Assembly (NCBI RefSeq): GCF_005233515.1
Contig: NZ_QFZZ01000001.1
Coordinates: forward strand, 587,320-651,319
DNA length: 64,000 bases
Direction: 5' to 3'
Source: Pseudomonas sp. CFBP13508
GTDB lineage: Bacteria > Pseudomonadota > Gammaproteobacteria > Pseudomonadales > Pseudomonadaceae
Shown here: in pieces, positions 46,465-55,631 of the stretch
How the letters are laid out: every line of letters starts with the position of its first letter
Position numbering within the stretch: the first letter of the stretch is position 1
The notes under the pieces: model-generated
Told to the model about the DNA's origin: nothing
Databases searched by the model: none
What the model saw: only the letters and a program-made list of their open reading frames with translations
Position numbers and translations under genes: made by a program

Positions 46465-48129
46465 ATGCGCGATTACTTGTCTGCTACCGAACAGTTCGAT
46501 TATCAGCACACCGTCGACGCGGCACTCAGCGGCACGCTTGCTGCCCTCAACGCCTGCGTCGAATGTTGCGACCGCCATGCCTTGCCCGGGCGCATCGCGT
46601 TGTTCTGGGAAGGACGCGACGGATCGAGTGCGACTTACACCTTCACTGATCTGCTAGACAAAGCCGCGCGTTTCGCCAATTACCTCCTCGCCCAAGGCGT
46701 GCAAAAGGGCGACAAGGTCGCCGGCCTGCTGCCGCGCAACGTCGAATTACTCATCACCGTGCTCGCAACCTGGCGCATCGGCGCGGTGTACCAACCGCTA
46801 TTCACCGCGTTCGGCCCCAAAGCCCTCGAACATCGCCTGAACAGTTCCGGGGCGAAAGTCGTGGTCACCGACGCGGTCAATCGGCCCAAGCTCAATGAAG
46901 TCAGCGCATGCCCGACCATCGTCACCGTTGGTGGCGCCAAAGGTCAGGGCATTGTTTGCGGTGATTTCAGTTTCTGGGCTGAGCTGGCCAACTATTCCAA
47001 TGTTTGCGAGCCGGTATTGCTGACCGGCGAAGACCCGTTCCTGCTGATGTTTACCTCGGGCACCACGGGGCCGGCGAAAGCGCTGTCAGTACCGCTCAAA
47101 GCCATCGTCGCTTTCCAGAGCTACACCCGCGATGCGGTGGACCTGCGCCCTGAAGACGCGTTCTGGAACGTCGCCGATCCGGGCTGGGCGTACGGCATTT
47201 ATTTCGGCGTGACCGGGCCGTTGGCGCTGGGCCACCCGATTACCTTTTACGATGGCCCGTTCACCCTCGAAAGCACCTGCCGGGTGATCAACAAATACGG
47301 CATTACCAATCTCACCGGCTCGCCGACTGCCTATCGCTTGCTGATAGCCGGGGGAGAGGAGTTCGCCAAATCGATCAAGGGCAAACTGCGCATCGTCAGC
47401 AGCGCCGGTGAGCCGCTGAACCCGGAAGTGATCCGCTGGTTCGCCGACAACCTCGACGTGGTCATCCACGACCATTACGGCCAGACCGAACTGGGCATGG
47501 TGCTGTGCAACCACCACGGCCTCGAGCACCCGGTGCATGTCGGCGCCGCCGGTTTCGCTTCGCCGGGCCATCGCATCGTCGTGCTCGATGAGCAATACAA
47601 CGAACTCGGCGTCGGTCAGCCGGGCATTCTCGCCATCGACCGTCCGCAGTCGCCGATGTGCTGGTTCGGCGGCTACGAAGGCGCGCCGACCAAGGCCTTC
47701 GTCGGCAACTACTACCTGAGCGGCGACACCGTGGAATGGAACCCGGACGGCAGCATCAGCTTCGTCGGCCGCAGTGATGATGTGATCACCACTTCGGGCT
47801 ACCGCGTCGGCCCGTTCGACGTGGAAAGTGCCCTGATCGAACACCCTGCCGTGGTCGAAGCGGCGGTCGTCGGCAAGCCCGACCCGGAACGCACCGAACT
47901 GGTCAAAGCCTTCGTCGTGCTGAGCGCGCAGTACCGCGCCGCGCCGGAGCTGGCCGAAGAACTGCGCCAACACGTACGCAAGCGTCTGGCCGCGCATTCG
48001 TACCCGCGTGAAATCGAATTTGTCAGCGAATTGCCCAAAACCCCGAGTGGCAAATTGCAGCGCTTTATCTTGCGCAACCAGGAAATCGCCAAGGCTCAAG
48101 AGGCCGCGGCGCACAACGTTTCAGCTTGA
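46465..48129 (+). CDS. fadDx: Acyl-CoA synthetase (FadDx-like)
   Basis: A 554-residue AMP-forming ligase. The ATP/AMP motif is FTSGTTGPAKALSVP, the adenylation motif HDHYGQTELGM, and the C-terminal catalytic Lys lies in TPSGKLQRFILR. It activates a short or branched carboxylic acid to its CoA ester. It is the first of five genes whose order matches the P. putida fadDx-fadB2x-fadAx-acyl-CoA dehydrogenase-fadB1x cluster. The ATG starts MRDYLSATEQFDYQHTVDAA. SDR gene follows after 18 bp. Confidence 0.9.
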   Translation: MRDYLSATEQFDYQHTVDAALSGTLAALNACVECCDRHALPGRIALFWEGRDGSSATYTFTDLLDKAARFANYLLAQGVQKGDKVAGLLPRNVELLITVLATWRIGAVYQPLFTAFGPKALEHRLNSSGAKVVVTDAVNRPKLNEVSACPTIVTVGGAKGQGIVCGDFSFWAELANYSNVCEPVLLTGEDPFLLMFTSGTTGPAKALSVPLKAIVAFQSYTRDAVDLRPEDAFWNVADPGWAYGIYFGVTGPLALGHPITFYDGPFTLESTCRVINKYGITNLTGSPTAYRLLIAGGEEFAKSIKGKLRIVSSAGEPLNPEVIRWFADNLDVVIHDHYGQTELGMVLCNHHGLEHPVHVGAAGFASPGHRIVVLDEQYNELGVGQPGILAIDRPQSPMCWFGGYEGAPTKAFVGNYYLSGDTVEWNPDGSISFVGRSDDVITTSGYRVGPFDVESALIEHPAVVEAAVVGKPDPERTELVKAFVVLSAQYRAAPELAEELRQHVRKRLAAHSYPREIEFVSELPKTPSGKLQRFILRNQEIAKAQEAAAHNVSA

Positions 48130-48147
48130 ATCCAAGGAAACACCGTC

Positions 48148-48909
48148 ATGCAGATCGAGAACAAGGTTTTTATCGTCACCGGCGGCGCATCAGGCCTCGG
48201 TGCCGCCAGCGCTGAATTGCTGGTCAGTGCCGGCGCCAAAGTCATGCTGGTCGACATGAACGCCGAAGCCGTCGCCGCTCAGGCTCAGCGCCTGGGTGCG
48301 CAAAGTGTGGTTGCCGACATCAGCAATGAAGCCGCCGCCGAAGCCGCTGTGCAGGCGACCGTTGCCGCGTTTGGCAGCGTCAATGGCCTGATCAACTGCG
48401 CCGGCATCGTCCGTGGCGAGAAGATCCTCGGCAAGAACGGCCCGCACGCACTCAGCAGTTTCGCGCAAGTGATCAACGTCAACCTGATCGGCAGTTTCAA
48501 CATGCTGCGCCTCGCCGCTGCGGCGATTGCCGAAAGCGAAGCCAATGCTGACGGTGAGCGCGGAGTAATCATCAACACCGCCTCGGTCGCAGCGTTCGAC
48601 GGCCAGATCGGCCAGGCTGCGTACTCGGCATCCAAAGGCGCAATCGCCAGCCTGACCCTGCCAGCCGCCCGCGAACTGGCGCGCTTCGGCATCCGCGTGA
48701 TGACCATCGCCCCGGGCATCTTCGAAACGCCGATGATGGCCGGCATGACCCCGGAAGTGCGCGACTCGCTGGCCGCCGGCGTGCCATTCCCGCCGCGGCT
48801 GGGCAAGCCTGGCGAATACGCCGCGCTGGTGCGCCACATCATCGAAAACAGCATGCTCAATGGCGAGGTGATCCGTCTCGACGGCGCCTTGCGCATGGCC
48901 GCCAAGTAA
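48148..48909 (+). CDS. fadB2x: SDR 3-hydroxyacyl-CoA dehydrogenase (type II, HSD17B10-like)
   Basis: A 253-residue short-chain dehydrogenase. The NAD-binding motif is [15 protein letters not shown], the Asp specifying NAD is in MLVDMNAE, and the catalytic Tyr/Lys are in [13 protein letters not shown]. The whole chain resembles HSD17B10, which oxidises 2-methyl-3-hydroxybutyryl-CoA in isoleucine breakdown and short 3-hydroxyacyl-CoAs. The start has AAGGAAA. It lies between the ligase and thiolase genes, with gaps of 18 and 12 bp. Confidence 0.9.
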   Translation: MQIENKVFIVTGGASGLGAASAELLVSAGAKVMLVDMNAEAVAAQAQRLGAQSVVADISNEAAAEAAVQATVAAFGSVNGLINCAGIVRGEKILGKNGPHALSSFAQVINVNLIGSFNMLRLAAAAIAESEANADGERGVIINTASVAAFDGQIGQAAYSASKGAIASLTLPAARELARFGIRVMTIAPGIFETPMMAGMTPEVRDSLAAGVPFPPRLGKPGEYAALVRHIIENSMLNGEVIRLDGALRMAAK

Positions 48910-48921
48910 AGAGGATTAGTC

Positions 48922-50115
48922 ATGACTATTGCCAACGATCCAATTGTTATCGTCAGCGCTGTCCGCACACCGATGGGCGGTTTTCAGGGCGAGCTGAAAA
49001 GCCTTACCGCACCGCAACTCGGCGCGGCGGCGATCAAGGCTGCGGTCGAACGCGCCGGTGTCGCCTGCGACGCGGTTGATGAAGTGCTGTTCGGCTGCGT
49101 ACTGCCTGCCGGCCTCGGCCAGGCACCGGCTCGCCAGGCTGCGCTGGGCGCCGGGCTGGATAAATCGACGCGCTGCTCCACCGTCAACAAGATGTGCGGC
49201 TCGGGCATGCAGACCACCATCATGGCCCACGACATGCTGCTCGCCGGCAGTGCCGACGTGGTGATCGCCGGCGGTATGGAAAGCATGTCCAACTCGCCGT
49301 ACCTGCTCGATCGCGCCCGCGCCGGCTATCGCATGGGCCATGGCCGCGTGCTCGATTCGATGTTCCTCGACGGCCTCGAAGACGCCTACGACAAGGGCCG
49401 CCTGATGGGCACCTTCGCCGAGGATTGCGCCGAGGCCAACGGCTTCAGCCGCGAAGCGCAGGACGCTTTCGCCATTGCCTCGACCACCCGCGCGCAACAG
49501 GCGATCAAGGATGGCAGCTTCAAGGACGAAATCGTCCCGCTGACGGTGACCGTCGGCAAAGAGCAGGTGGTGATCAGCAACGATGAACAGCCGCCAAAAG
49601 CCAAACTCGACAAGGTTGCCTCGCTGAAACCGGCGTTCCGCGAGGGCGGCACGGTCACGGCGGCCAACTCCAGCTCGATTTCCGACGGCGCAGCGGCGCT
49701 GGTGCTGATGCGACAGTCCCACGCGCAGCAACTGGGCCTCAAGCCACTGGCGGTGATTCATGGCCACGCTGCGTTCGCTGATACCCCTGGGCTGTTTCCC
49801 ACTGCACCGATTGGCGCGATCAAGAAACTGGTGAAGAAGACTGGTTGGACGCTGGATCAAGTGGATCTGTTTGAAGTGAACGAAGCGTTTGCCGTGGTCG
49901 GCATGGCGGCGATGACGCACCTAGAGATTCCCCACGACAAGCTCAACGTGCACGGCGGCGCTTGTGCGCTGGGCCACCCGATCGGCGCCTCGGGCGCGCG
50001 GATCCTGGTGACGTTGCTCGCGGCGCTGCGGCAGAAACAGCTCAAGCGCGGCATTGCAGCGATCTGCATTGGCGGCGGCGAAGCCACGGCCATGGCGGTG
50101 GAATGCGTTTACTGA
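48922..50115 (+). CDS. fadAx: Acetyl-CoA acyltransferase (thiolase, FadAx)
   Basis: A 397-residue thiolase. The acylated Cys is Cys92 in NKMCGSGMQTT. The His motif is EVNEAFAVVGM and the second Cys region CIGGGEATAM, with GGACALGHPIGASGARI between them. It cleaves 3-ketoacyl-CoA to acetyl-CoA and a shorter acyl-CoA. The start has GAGGAT. A REP pair separates it from the acyl-CoA dehydrogenase gene by 142 bp. Confidence 0.94.
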   Translation: MTIANDPIVIVSAVRTPMGGFQGELKSLTAPQLGAAAIKAAVERAGVACDAVDEVLFGCVLPAGLGQAPARQAALGAGLDKSTRCSTVNKMCGSGMQTTIMAHDMLLAGSADVVIAGGMESMSNSPYLLDRARAGYRMGHGRVLDSMFLDGLEDAYDKGRLMGTFAEDCAEANGFSREAQDAFAIASTTRAQQAIKDGSFKDEIVPLTVTVGKEQVVISNDEQPPKAKLDKVASLKPAFREGGTVTAANSSSISDGAAALVLMRQSHAQQLGLKPLAVIHGHAAFADTPGLFPTAPIGAIKKLVKKTGWTLDQVDLFEVNEAFAVVGMAAMTHLEIPHDKLNVHGGACALGHPIGASGARILVTLLAALRQKQLKRGIAAICIGGGEATAMAVECVY

Positions 50116-50132
50116 AGGCATCGCCGATCAAC

Positions 50133-50222
50133 TGTGGGAGCGAGCCTGCTCGCGAAGACGTCGTTTCAGCCGGCACATGCGTGACTGATACACCGCTTTC
50201 GCGAGCAGGCTCGCTCCCACAG
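50133..50222. repeat. REP element pair inside the beta-oxidation cluster
   Basis: Inverted REP cores lie between fadAx and the acyl-CoA dehydrogenase gene, both on the plus strand. Unlike the other pairs, it splits genes of one pathway, and may set different expression for the two halves. Confidence 0.9.
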
Positions 50223-50257
50223 GGTTCTATGTCGTACTCAGATTTGAAGGAATCACC

Positions 50258-51385
50258 ATGATCCCCAACGAAGACCAAACCCAGATCCGCGACATGGCCC
50301 GGCAGTTTGCCGAGGGGCGGCTCAAGCCGTTCGCCGCCGAGTGGGATCGCGAGCACCGCTTCCCCAGGGAAGCCATCACCGAGATGGCCGAGCTGGGCTT
50401 CTTCGGCATGCTCGTGCCGGAGCAGTGGGGCGGCTGTGACACCGGCTACCTCGCGTACGCCATGGCCCTGGAAGAAATCGCCGCCGGCGACGGTGCGTGC
50501 TCGACGATCATGAGCGTGCACAACTCGGTCGGCTGCGTGCCGATTCTCAAGTTCGGCAATGACGACCAGCGCGAGCGCTTCCTCAAACCATTGGCCAGCG
50601 GCGCCATGCTCGGTGCGTTCGCGCTGACCGAACCGCAGGCCGGTTCCGATGCCAGCAGCCTGAAAACCCGCGCCCGCCTGGAAGGCGATCACTACGTGCT
50701 CAACGGTTGCAAGCAGTTCATCACCTCCGGGCAGAACGCCGGCATCGTGATCGTGTTTGCCGTGACTGACCCGAGCGCCGGCAAACGCGGGATCAGCGCG
50801 TTTATCGTGCCGACCGACTCGCCCGGCTACAAAGTCGCGCGGGTCGAAGACAAACTCGGCCAGCACGCGTCCGACACCTGCCAGATTCTTTTTGAAGATG
50901 TGAAAGTGCCGGTGGCCAATCGGCTGGGCGAGGAGGGCGAGGGCTACAAGATTGCCTTGGCCAACCTCGAAGGCGGCCGCGTCGGTATCGCCTCACAAGC
51001 CGTCGGCATGGCCCGCGCTGCGTTCGAGGCCGCGCGTGATTACGCCCGCGAGCGTGACACCTTCGGCAAGCCGATCATCGAGCATCAGGCCGTGGCGTTC
51101 CGCCTGGCGGACATGGCCACGCAAATTGCCGTCGCCCGGCAGATGGTGCATTACGCCGCAGCCTTGCGTGACAGCGGCCAACCGGCGCTGGTCGAGGCGT
51201 CGATGGCCAAGCTGTTCGCCTCGGAAATGGCCGAGAAGGTCTGTTCCATGGCCTTGCAAACCCTCGGCGGTTACGGTTACCTCAACGACTTCCCGCTGGA
51301 ACGCATCTACCGCGACGTGCGCGTCTGCCAGATCTACGAAGGCACCAGCGACATTCAGCGCATGGTCATTTCGCGCAATCTCTGA
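50258..51385 (+). CDS. Acyl-CoA dehydrogenase (short/branched chain)
   Basis: A 375-residue FAD enzyme. The catalytic Glu is Glu361 in [12 protein letters not shown]. The FAD/substrate motif is [14 protein letters not shown] and a second conserved run is [14 protein letters not shown]. It makes the first alpha,beta-double bond of a short or 2-methyl-branched acyl-CoA. It is 16 bp before the hydratase gene, with AAGGA before the ATG. Confidence 0.92.
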   Translation: MIPNEDQTQIRDMARQFAEGRLKPFAAEWDREHRFPREAITEMAELGFFGMLVPEQWGGCDTGYLAYAMALEEIAAGDGACSTIMSVHNSVGCVPILKFGNDDQRERFLKPLASGAMLGAFALTEPQAGSDASSLKTRARLEGDHYVLNGCKQFITSGQNAGIVIVFAVTDPSAGKRGISAFIVPTDSPGYKVARVEDKLGQHASDTCQILFEDVKVPVANRLGEEGEGYKIALANLEGGRVGIASQAVGMARAAFEAARDYARERDTFGKPIIEHQAVAFRLADMATQIAVARQMVHYAAALRDSGQPALVEASMAKLFASEMAEKVCSMALQTLGGYGYLNDFPLERIYRDVRVCQIYEGTSDIQRMVISRNL

Positions 51386-51400
51386 CAAGGAATTTTATTC

Positions 51401-52174
51401 ATGACTTACGAAACGATTCTGCTGGAAACCCGCGACCGCGTCGGCCTGATCACCCTCAACCGGCCGCAGGCGCTGAACGCGCTGAACGCGCAACTGGTCA
51501 GCGAAGTGAACCACGCCCTCGATACGCTGGAAGCCGATGCGCACATTGGCTGCATCGTCCTCACCGGTTCGAAAAAAGCCTTCGCCGCTGGCGCGGACAT
51601 CAAGGAAATGGCCGAACTGACCTATCCGCAGATCTACATGGACGATCTGTTCAGCGACAGCGATCGAGTGGCCAACCGACGCAAGCCGATCATCGCCGCG
51701 GTCAATGGTTTCGCCCTCGGCGGCGGCTGTGAACTGGCACTGATGTGCGACTTCATTCTGGCTGGCGACAACGCCAGATTCGGCCAGCCGGAAATCAACC
51801 TCGGCGTGCTGCCGGGCATGGGCGGCACCCAGCGCCTGACCCGCGCCGTGGGCAAAGCCAAAGCCATGGAAATGTGCCTGAGCGGGCGCATGATCGACGC
51901 GGTGGAAGCCGAGCGCTGCGGCATCGTCGCGCGGATCGTGCCGAGCGATGAGCTGCTTGATGAGGCGCTGAAAGTTGCAGCGGTGATCGCCGGCAAGTCA
52001 TTGCCGATTGCGATGATGATCAAGGAGAGCGTCAACCGCGCGTTCGAGGTCAACCTGACCGAGGGCGTGCGCTTTGAGCGCCGGGTGTTCCATGCCGCGT
52101 TTGCGACGCAGGATCAGAAGGAAGGGATGGCGGCGTTTATTGCCAAGCGTGAGGCTGCATTCCAAGGCAAATAG
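51401..52174 (+). CDS. fadB1x: Enoyl-CoA hydratase (FadB1x-like)
   Basis: A 257-residue crotonase with the oxyanion-hole motifs [15 protein letters not shown] and [17 protein letters not shown]. Both catalytic Glu residues of true hydratases are visible (the second in [20 protein letters not shown]). It adds water to enoyl-CoA and provides the substrate for the SDR dehydrogenase. It is the last gene of the cluster and is followed by a REP pair. Confidence 0.94.
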   Translation: MTYETILLETRDRVGLITLNRPQALNALNAQLVSEVNHALDTLEADAHIGCIVLTGSKKAFAAGADIKEMAELTYPQIYMDDLFSDSDRVANRRKPIIAAVNGFALGGGCELALMCDFILAGDNARFGQPEINLGVLPGMGGTQRLTRAVGKAKAMEMCLSGRMIDAVEAERCGIVARIVPSDELLDEALKVAAVIAGKSLPIAMMIKESVNRAFEVNLTEGVRFERRVFHAAFATQDQKEGMAAFIAKREAAFQGK

Positions 52175-52194
52175 ATGCGGTGCCTAAGCTGACG

Positions 52195-52262
52195 CTTTCG
52201 CGAGCAGGCTCGCTCCCACTGGATCTGCACCGTCCAATGTGGGAGCGAGCCTGCTCGCGAAG
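52195..52262. repeat. REP element pair
   Basis: Inverted REP cores lie between the convergent hydratase and acyl-CoA dehydrogenase genes. Confidence 0.9.
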
Positions 52263-52265
52263 CTT

Positions 52266-53417
52266 TTACAGCTGATAGTTCTTCAAATCCCGCGCAATCA
52301 CCATCCGCTGTATCTCGCTCGACCCTTCATAGATCTGGGTAATCCGCGCGTCGCGGTAGTACTTCTCGACCGGGTAATCCTCCAGATAGCCATAGCCGCC
52401 ATGAATCTGGATCGCCGATGAGCAGACCTTCTCGGCCATTTCCGACGCAAAAAGCTTGGCCTGTGACGCCTCGGACAAGCATGGTTTGCCCGCCGTCCTC
52501 AGACGCGCCGCATGCAGGATTAGCAACCGTGCGGCGTTGATTTGCATGTGCATGTCAGCCAGCAGGTTGGCAATGCTCTGGTGCTCGATGATCGGTTTGT
52601 CGAATTGCACCCGGTCTTTCGAATAGGCCAGCGCCGCTTCAAACGCTGCCCGAGCGATGCCCAACGCTTGCGCGGCGATGCCGATGCGTCCGCCTTCAAG
52701 GTTGGACAGGGCAATCGCCAGGCCCTTGCCGCGTTCGCCGAGCAGGTTGGCTTCGGGAATGCCGCAGTTGTTCAGCGTCACCGCGCAGGTGTCGGACGCT
52801 CGGATGCCCATTTTGTGTTCGGTGCGATCGACGATGAAACCCGGTGTGTCGGTCGGTACCAGAAACGCCGACAGGCCTTTCTTGCCCAAGTCCGGATCGG
52901 TTACCGCGAAGACGATCGCCAGTTTTGCCCGTTTGCCATTGCTGACAAATTGCTTGGCGCCGTTGATCACCCATTGACCATCACGCTGTTCGGCGCGGGT
53001 GCGCAGGTTGTGCGCTTCGGAGCCGGCCTGGGGTTCGGTCAGGCAGAAGCAACCGATGGTCTGCCCACTGGCCAGATCGGCCAGCCAGGTCTGTTTCTGT
53101 TCGGCGCTGCCGTAGTTGAGCACCGGGCCGCAGCCGACCGAGTTATGGATGCTCATGAACGCACCGGTGGCGCCATCGCCAGCGGAGATCTCCTCAACCG
53201 CCAGCGCATAGGCGACATAATCGACGTAAGTGCCGCCCCATTCCTCGGGCACAACCATGCCGAGCAGGCCCAGCTCACCCATCTTCGCCACCAGCGCGTC
53301 GTCGATCCAGCCAGCCTTTTCCCAGGCCTGGGCGTGGGGCGCGATTTCGCCACGGGCAAAATCCCGGGCCATGTCGCGGATCATCACTTGTTCTTCAGTC
53401 AGTTCGAGATCGTGCAT
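52266..53417 (-). CDS. Acyl-CoA dehydrogenase (isobutyryl-CoA dehydrogenase-like)
   Basis: A 383-residue FAD enzyme with motifs [36 protein letters not shown] and the catalytic Glu in [15 protein letters not shown] near the C-terminus. The start has GGGAG. It lies only 3 bp after the 3-hydroxyisobutyryl-CoA hydrolase-like gene. The pair would form the second and fourth steps of valine breakdown (isobutyryl-CoA to methacrylyl-CoA, and thioester release), which makes isobutyryl-CoA the likely substrate (inference from pairing). Confidence 0.88.
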   Translation of the reverse strand: MHDLELTEEQVMIRDMARDFARGEIAPHAQAWEKAGWIDDALVAKMGELGLLGMVVPEEWGGTYVDYVAYALAVEEISAGDGATGAFMSIHNSVGCGPVLNYGSAEQKQTWLADLASGQTIGCFCLTEPQAGSEAHNLRTRAEQRDGQWVINGAKQFVSNGKRAKLAIVFAVTDPDLGKKGLSAFLVPTDTPGFIVDRTEHKMGIRASDTCAVTLNNCGIPEANLLGERGKGLAIALSNLEGGRIGIAAQALGIARAAFEAALAYSKDRVQFDKPIIEHQSIANLLADMHMQINAARLLILHAARLRTAGKPCLSEASQAKLFASEMAEKVCSSAIQIHGGYGYLEDYPVEKYYRDARITQIYEGSSEIQRMVIARDLKNYQL

Positions 53418-53420
53418 GAC

Positions 53421-54527
53421 TCAGCTCCCGCTCTCATCAAAACCATGGAAGAAGCTCGTCACCTGCGCAGCGTCCAGCTCAGCGACGGTTGGCGGGTTCC
53501 AGCGCGGTGACTTGTCCTTGTCGATCAGCAGGGCGCGCACGCCTTCGATCAGGTCACCACGGGCAAACCACTGGCGATCCAGATGCAGCTCCAGCGCAAA
53601 GCAGTGCTCCAGGCTCAAGTGCCTGCCGCGACGGAGCATTTCCAGGGTCACGGCCATGGCCAGCGGCGAGCGGGTTTCCAGCAGATCCGCCGTGGTGAGC
53701 GCCCATTCGTGGCTGTCGGCGACAGTGACGGCGCGCAATTGCTCGATCATGCTCGGCACGTCGGGCAAGGCGAAGAAGTGGTCGATGGCCGGGCGCAGTG
53801 CCTCGAGTGGTGCGTCCGACAGGGTTTGCACGGCGTGCTTGGCCAGCAGGTTTTGCAGCGACTTGAGCGGCGTGTCCTGCCACTCCATCTGATCGAGTTT
53901 CTCGTCGAGCAGCGCCAGTTTGCTGCTGTGCAGATACCAGTCGGCGAGGCCGCAGTAAAGCGCATCGGCGGCGCGAATCTGCACGCCGCTGACGCCCAGA
54001 TAAATCCCCAGTTCACCGGGGATGCGTGGCAGGAAATAACTGCCGCCGACGTCAGGGAAATAACCGATGGCCACTTCCGGCATCGCCAGTCGGCTCTTCT
54101 CGGTGACCACGCGCAGATCGGCGCCTTGCACCAGGCCCATGCCGCCGCCGAGGACAAAACCGTCCATCAGGGCCAGCACCGGTTTGCGGTAGTGATGAAT
54201 CGTCAGGTCGAGGGCGTATTCCTCGACGAAGAAATCTTCGTGCAGCGTGTCGCCGCTTTTGTAGCTGTCGTACAGCGAACGGATATCACCGCCGGCGCAG
54301 AAGGCCTTTTCGCCGGCACCGCGCAATACCACGGCGTGAACATTGGCGTCAGACGCCCAGGCATCGAGCTGCTGTTGCAGCAGACGCACCATGTCGAGAG
54401 TGATTGCATTGAGGCCCGCAGGGCGGTTGAGGGTCAGGTGGCCGATATGGTTGCGCACCTCGGCCAGCACGTCGTTTTTCATGGCATCCATGGACGGGGT
54501 CCGCCGGGATGAAGCCTGAGCTGTCAT
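53421..54527 (-). CDS. 3-hydroxyisobutyryl-CoA hydrolase-like crotonase
   Basis: A 368-residue ECH_2-type crotonase. The motifs are KAFCAGGDIRSLYDSY, LMDGFVLGGGMGLVQGADLR and MPEVAIGYFPDVGGSYFL. The extended C-terminal domain of the hydrolase subgroup ends in FFHGFDESGS. It releases 3-hydroxyisobutyrate from its CoA ester in valine catabolism. The start has GGAG 6 bases upstream. A 14-bp perfect palindrome lies in its leader at 54564-54577. Confidence 0.9.
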   Translation of the reverse strand: MTAQASSRRTPSMDAMKNDVLAEVRNHIGHLTLNRPAGLNAITLDMVRLLQQQLDAWASDANVHAVVLRGAGEKAFCAGGDIRSLYDSYKSGDTLHEDFFVEEYALDLTIHHYRKPVLALMDGFVLGGGMGLVQGADLRVVTEKSRLAMPEVAIGYFPDVGGSYFLPRIPGELGIYLGVSGVQIRAADALYCGLADWYLHSSKLALLDEKLDQMEWQDTPLKSLQNLLAKHAVQTLSDAPLEALRPAIDHFFALPDVPSMIEQLRAVTVADSHEWALTTADLLETRSPLAMAVTLEMLRRGRHLSLEHCFALELHLDRQWFARGDLIEGVRALLIDKDKSPRWNPPTVAELDAAQVTSFFHGFDESGS

Positions 54528-54563
54528 CTGTAACTCCCTGCTTTTATTGTCTTTATTCGAATA

Positions 54564-54577
54564 GCCCGCGCGCGGGC
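54564..54577. promoter_or_regulatory. 14-bp perfect palindrome upstream of the valine-type operon
   Basis: GCCCGCGCGCGGGC lies 37 bp upstream of the start at 54527. It may be an operator or simply a GC-rich chance palindrome. Confidence 0.25.
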
Positions 54578-54666
54578 GTTAGCGGATCGTAACAGTGCAA
54601 ATTTGTCGTGTACAACGGGGATATGTGCAGGGGGAATCTGCGTTTTTCTCTTAGCGCCGCTGTCCG

Positions 54667-54781
54667 TGTAGGAGCTGCCGAAGGCTGCGATCTTTTGATC
54701 TTGATCTTGATCTTGATCTTGATCTTGATCTTGAAAGCAAGATCAACAGATCGCAGCCTCGTTGCACTCGTCAGCTCCTAC
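54667..54781. repeat. Chimeric inverted repeat with TTGATC tandem repeat
   Basis: The left arm is GTAGGAGCTGCCGAAGGCTG, but the right arm belongs to the other subfamily (GCCTCGTTGCACTCGTCAGC). The centre holds six perfect TTGATC copies (54695-54730). Confidence 0.85.
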
Positions 54782-54788
54782 AAAGGGG

Positions 54789-55475
54789 TTATCTGAACGT
54801 TTCGGTAATGCTGCGGCGCTTGGCGTGCAGTTCGCTGGCGTGGATCAGGCGTTCGAGGTCTTCGGGGGTGACGTCGATGAAGGCTTCCATGTCGGCCAGC
54901 GCAAGTTTGAGGTCTTCGGCGGTGATCGCCTGGCGGTCGACCGGGACCACTGGCGGTGCCGGGTCAGCAGCGCGTTTCGGGTAGCGAATGCGAGTCAGGT
55001 TGTTATAGGCCAGCGCGCTGATGAGCATGCACAGGGCGCCGAGCATCACCGGCTCCATGGCTTTCCAGTCCATGGCGATGGTTGCGGGGTCGGCCAGTAC
55101 CAGCGTCAGCGCCAATGCGCCGGCCGGCGGGTGCAGGCAACGCAGCCAGCACATCAGAATCACCGCCATGCCGGCGGCGAGGCAGGCGCTGCCCAGCGTA
55201 CGGCCAAGCACATGGGCCACCAGCAAGGCGACCACGCCGGCACACAGGTAGCCGCCGAGAATCGACCACGGCTGGGCTAGGGCGCCGGAGGACACCGCGA
55301 ACAGCAGCACCGCCGAAGCGCCGAGCGGGCCGACCAGGTGAAAGGCAACGTCATGGCCGAACACCTGCGCGCACATCCACACACTGAACAGCGTGCCCAG
55401 GCCCATGCCGATCGCGGCACGGCTCCATTCAGTGGGGCGGGTGTTGATGGCAGCGGGCAACCAGCGAGCAAGCAT
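54789..55475 (-). CDS. HPP family membrane protein
   Basis: A 228-residue protein with about five hydrophobic segments in the first 150 residues. It carries the family motif LRCLHPPAGALALTL and ends in a cytoplasmic helical domain of about 70 residues (ITAEDLKLALADMEAFIDVT). HPP proteins are thought to transport nitrite or organise other proteins, and the role here is unknown. AAGGATC precedes the start. Confidence 0.88.
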   Translation of the reverse strand: MLARWLPAAINTRPTEWSRAAIGMGLGTLFSVWMCAQVFGHDVAFHLVGPLGASAVLLFAVSSGALAQPWSILGGYLCAGVVALLVAHVLGRTLGSACLAAGMAVILMCWLRCLHPPAGALALTLVLADPATIAMDWKAMEPVMLGALCMLISALAYNNLTRIRYPKRAADPAPPVVPVDRQAITAEDLKLALADMEAFIDVTPEDLERLIHASELHAKRRSITETFR

Positions 55476-55631
55476 GTAGAACTGATCCTTTACAAAATCC
55501 GGGGCAAAAAAAAGGACTTGTCCGGCATATCCGGAAAGCCCTCGAAGCGTTCCAACATTGGGGGAGGAACGCGCGTAGTTTGCCGCGCAAATTCGATGCT
55601 GACAAATTCATATAAATGCAGTTTTAGTACA

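Noticed and set aside
54608..54796. Small frame with an Ile-Leu run
   Set aside because: The run is only the TTGATC tandem repeat read in frame, inside an inverted repeat.
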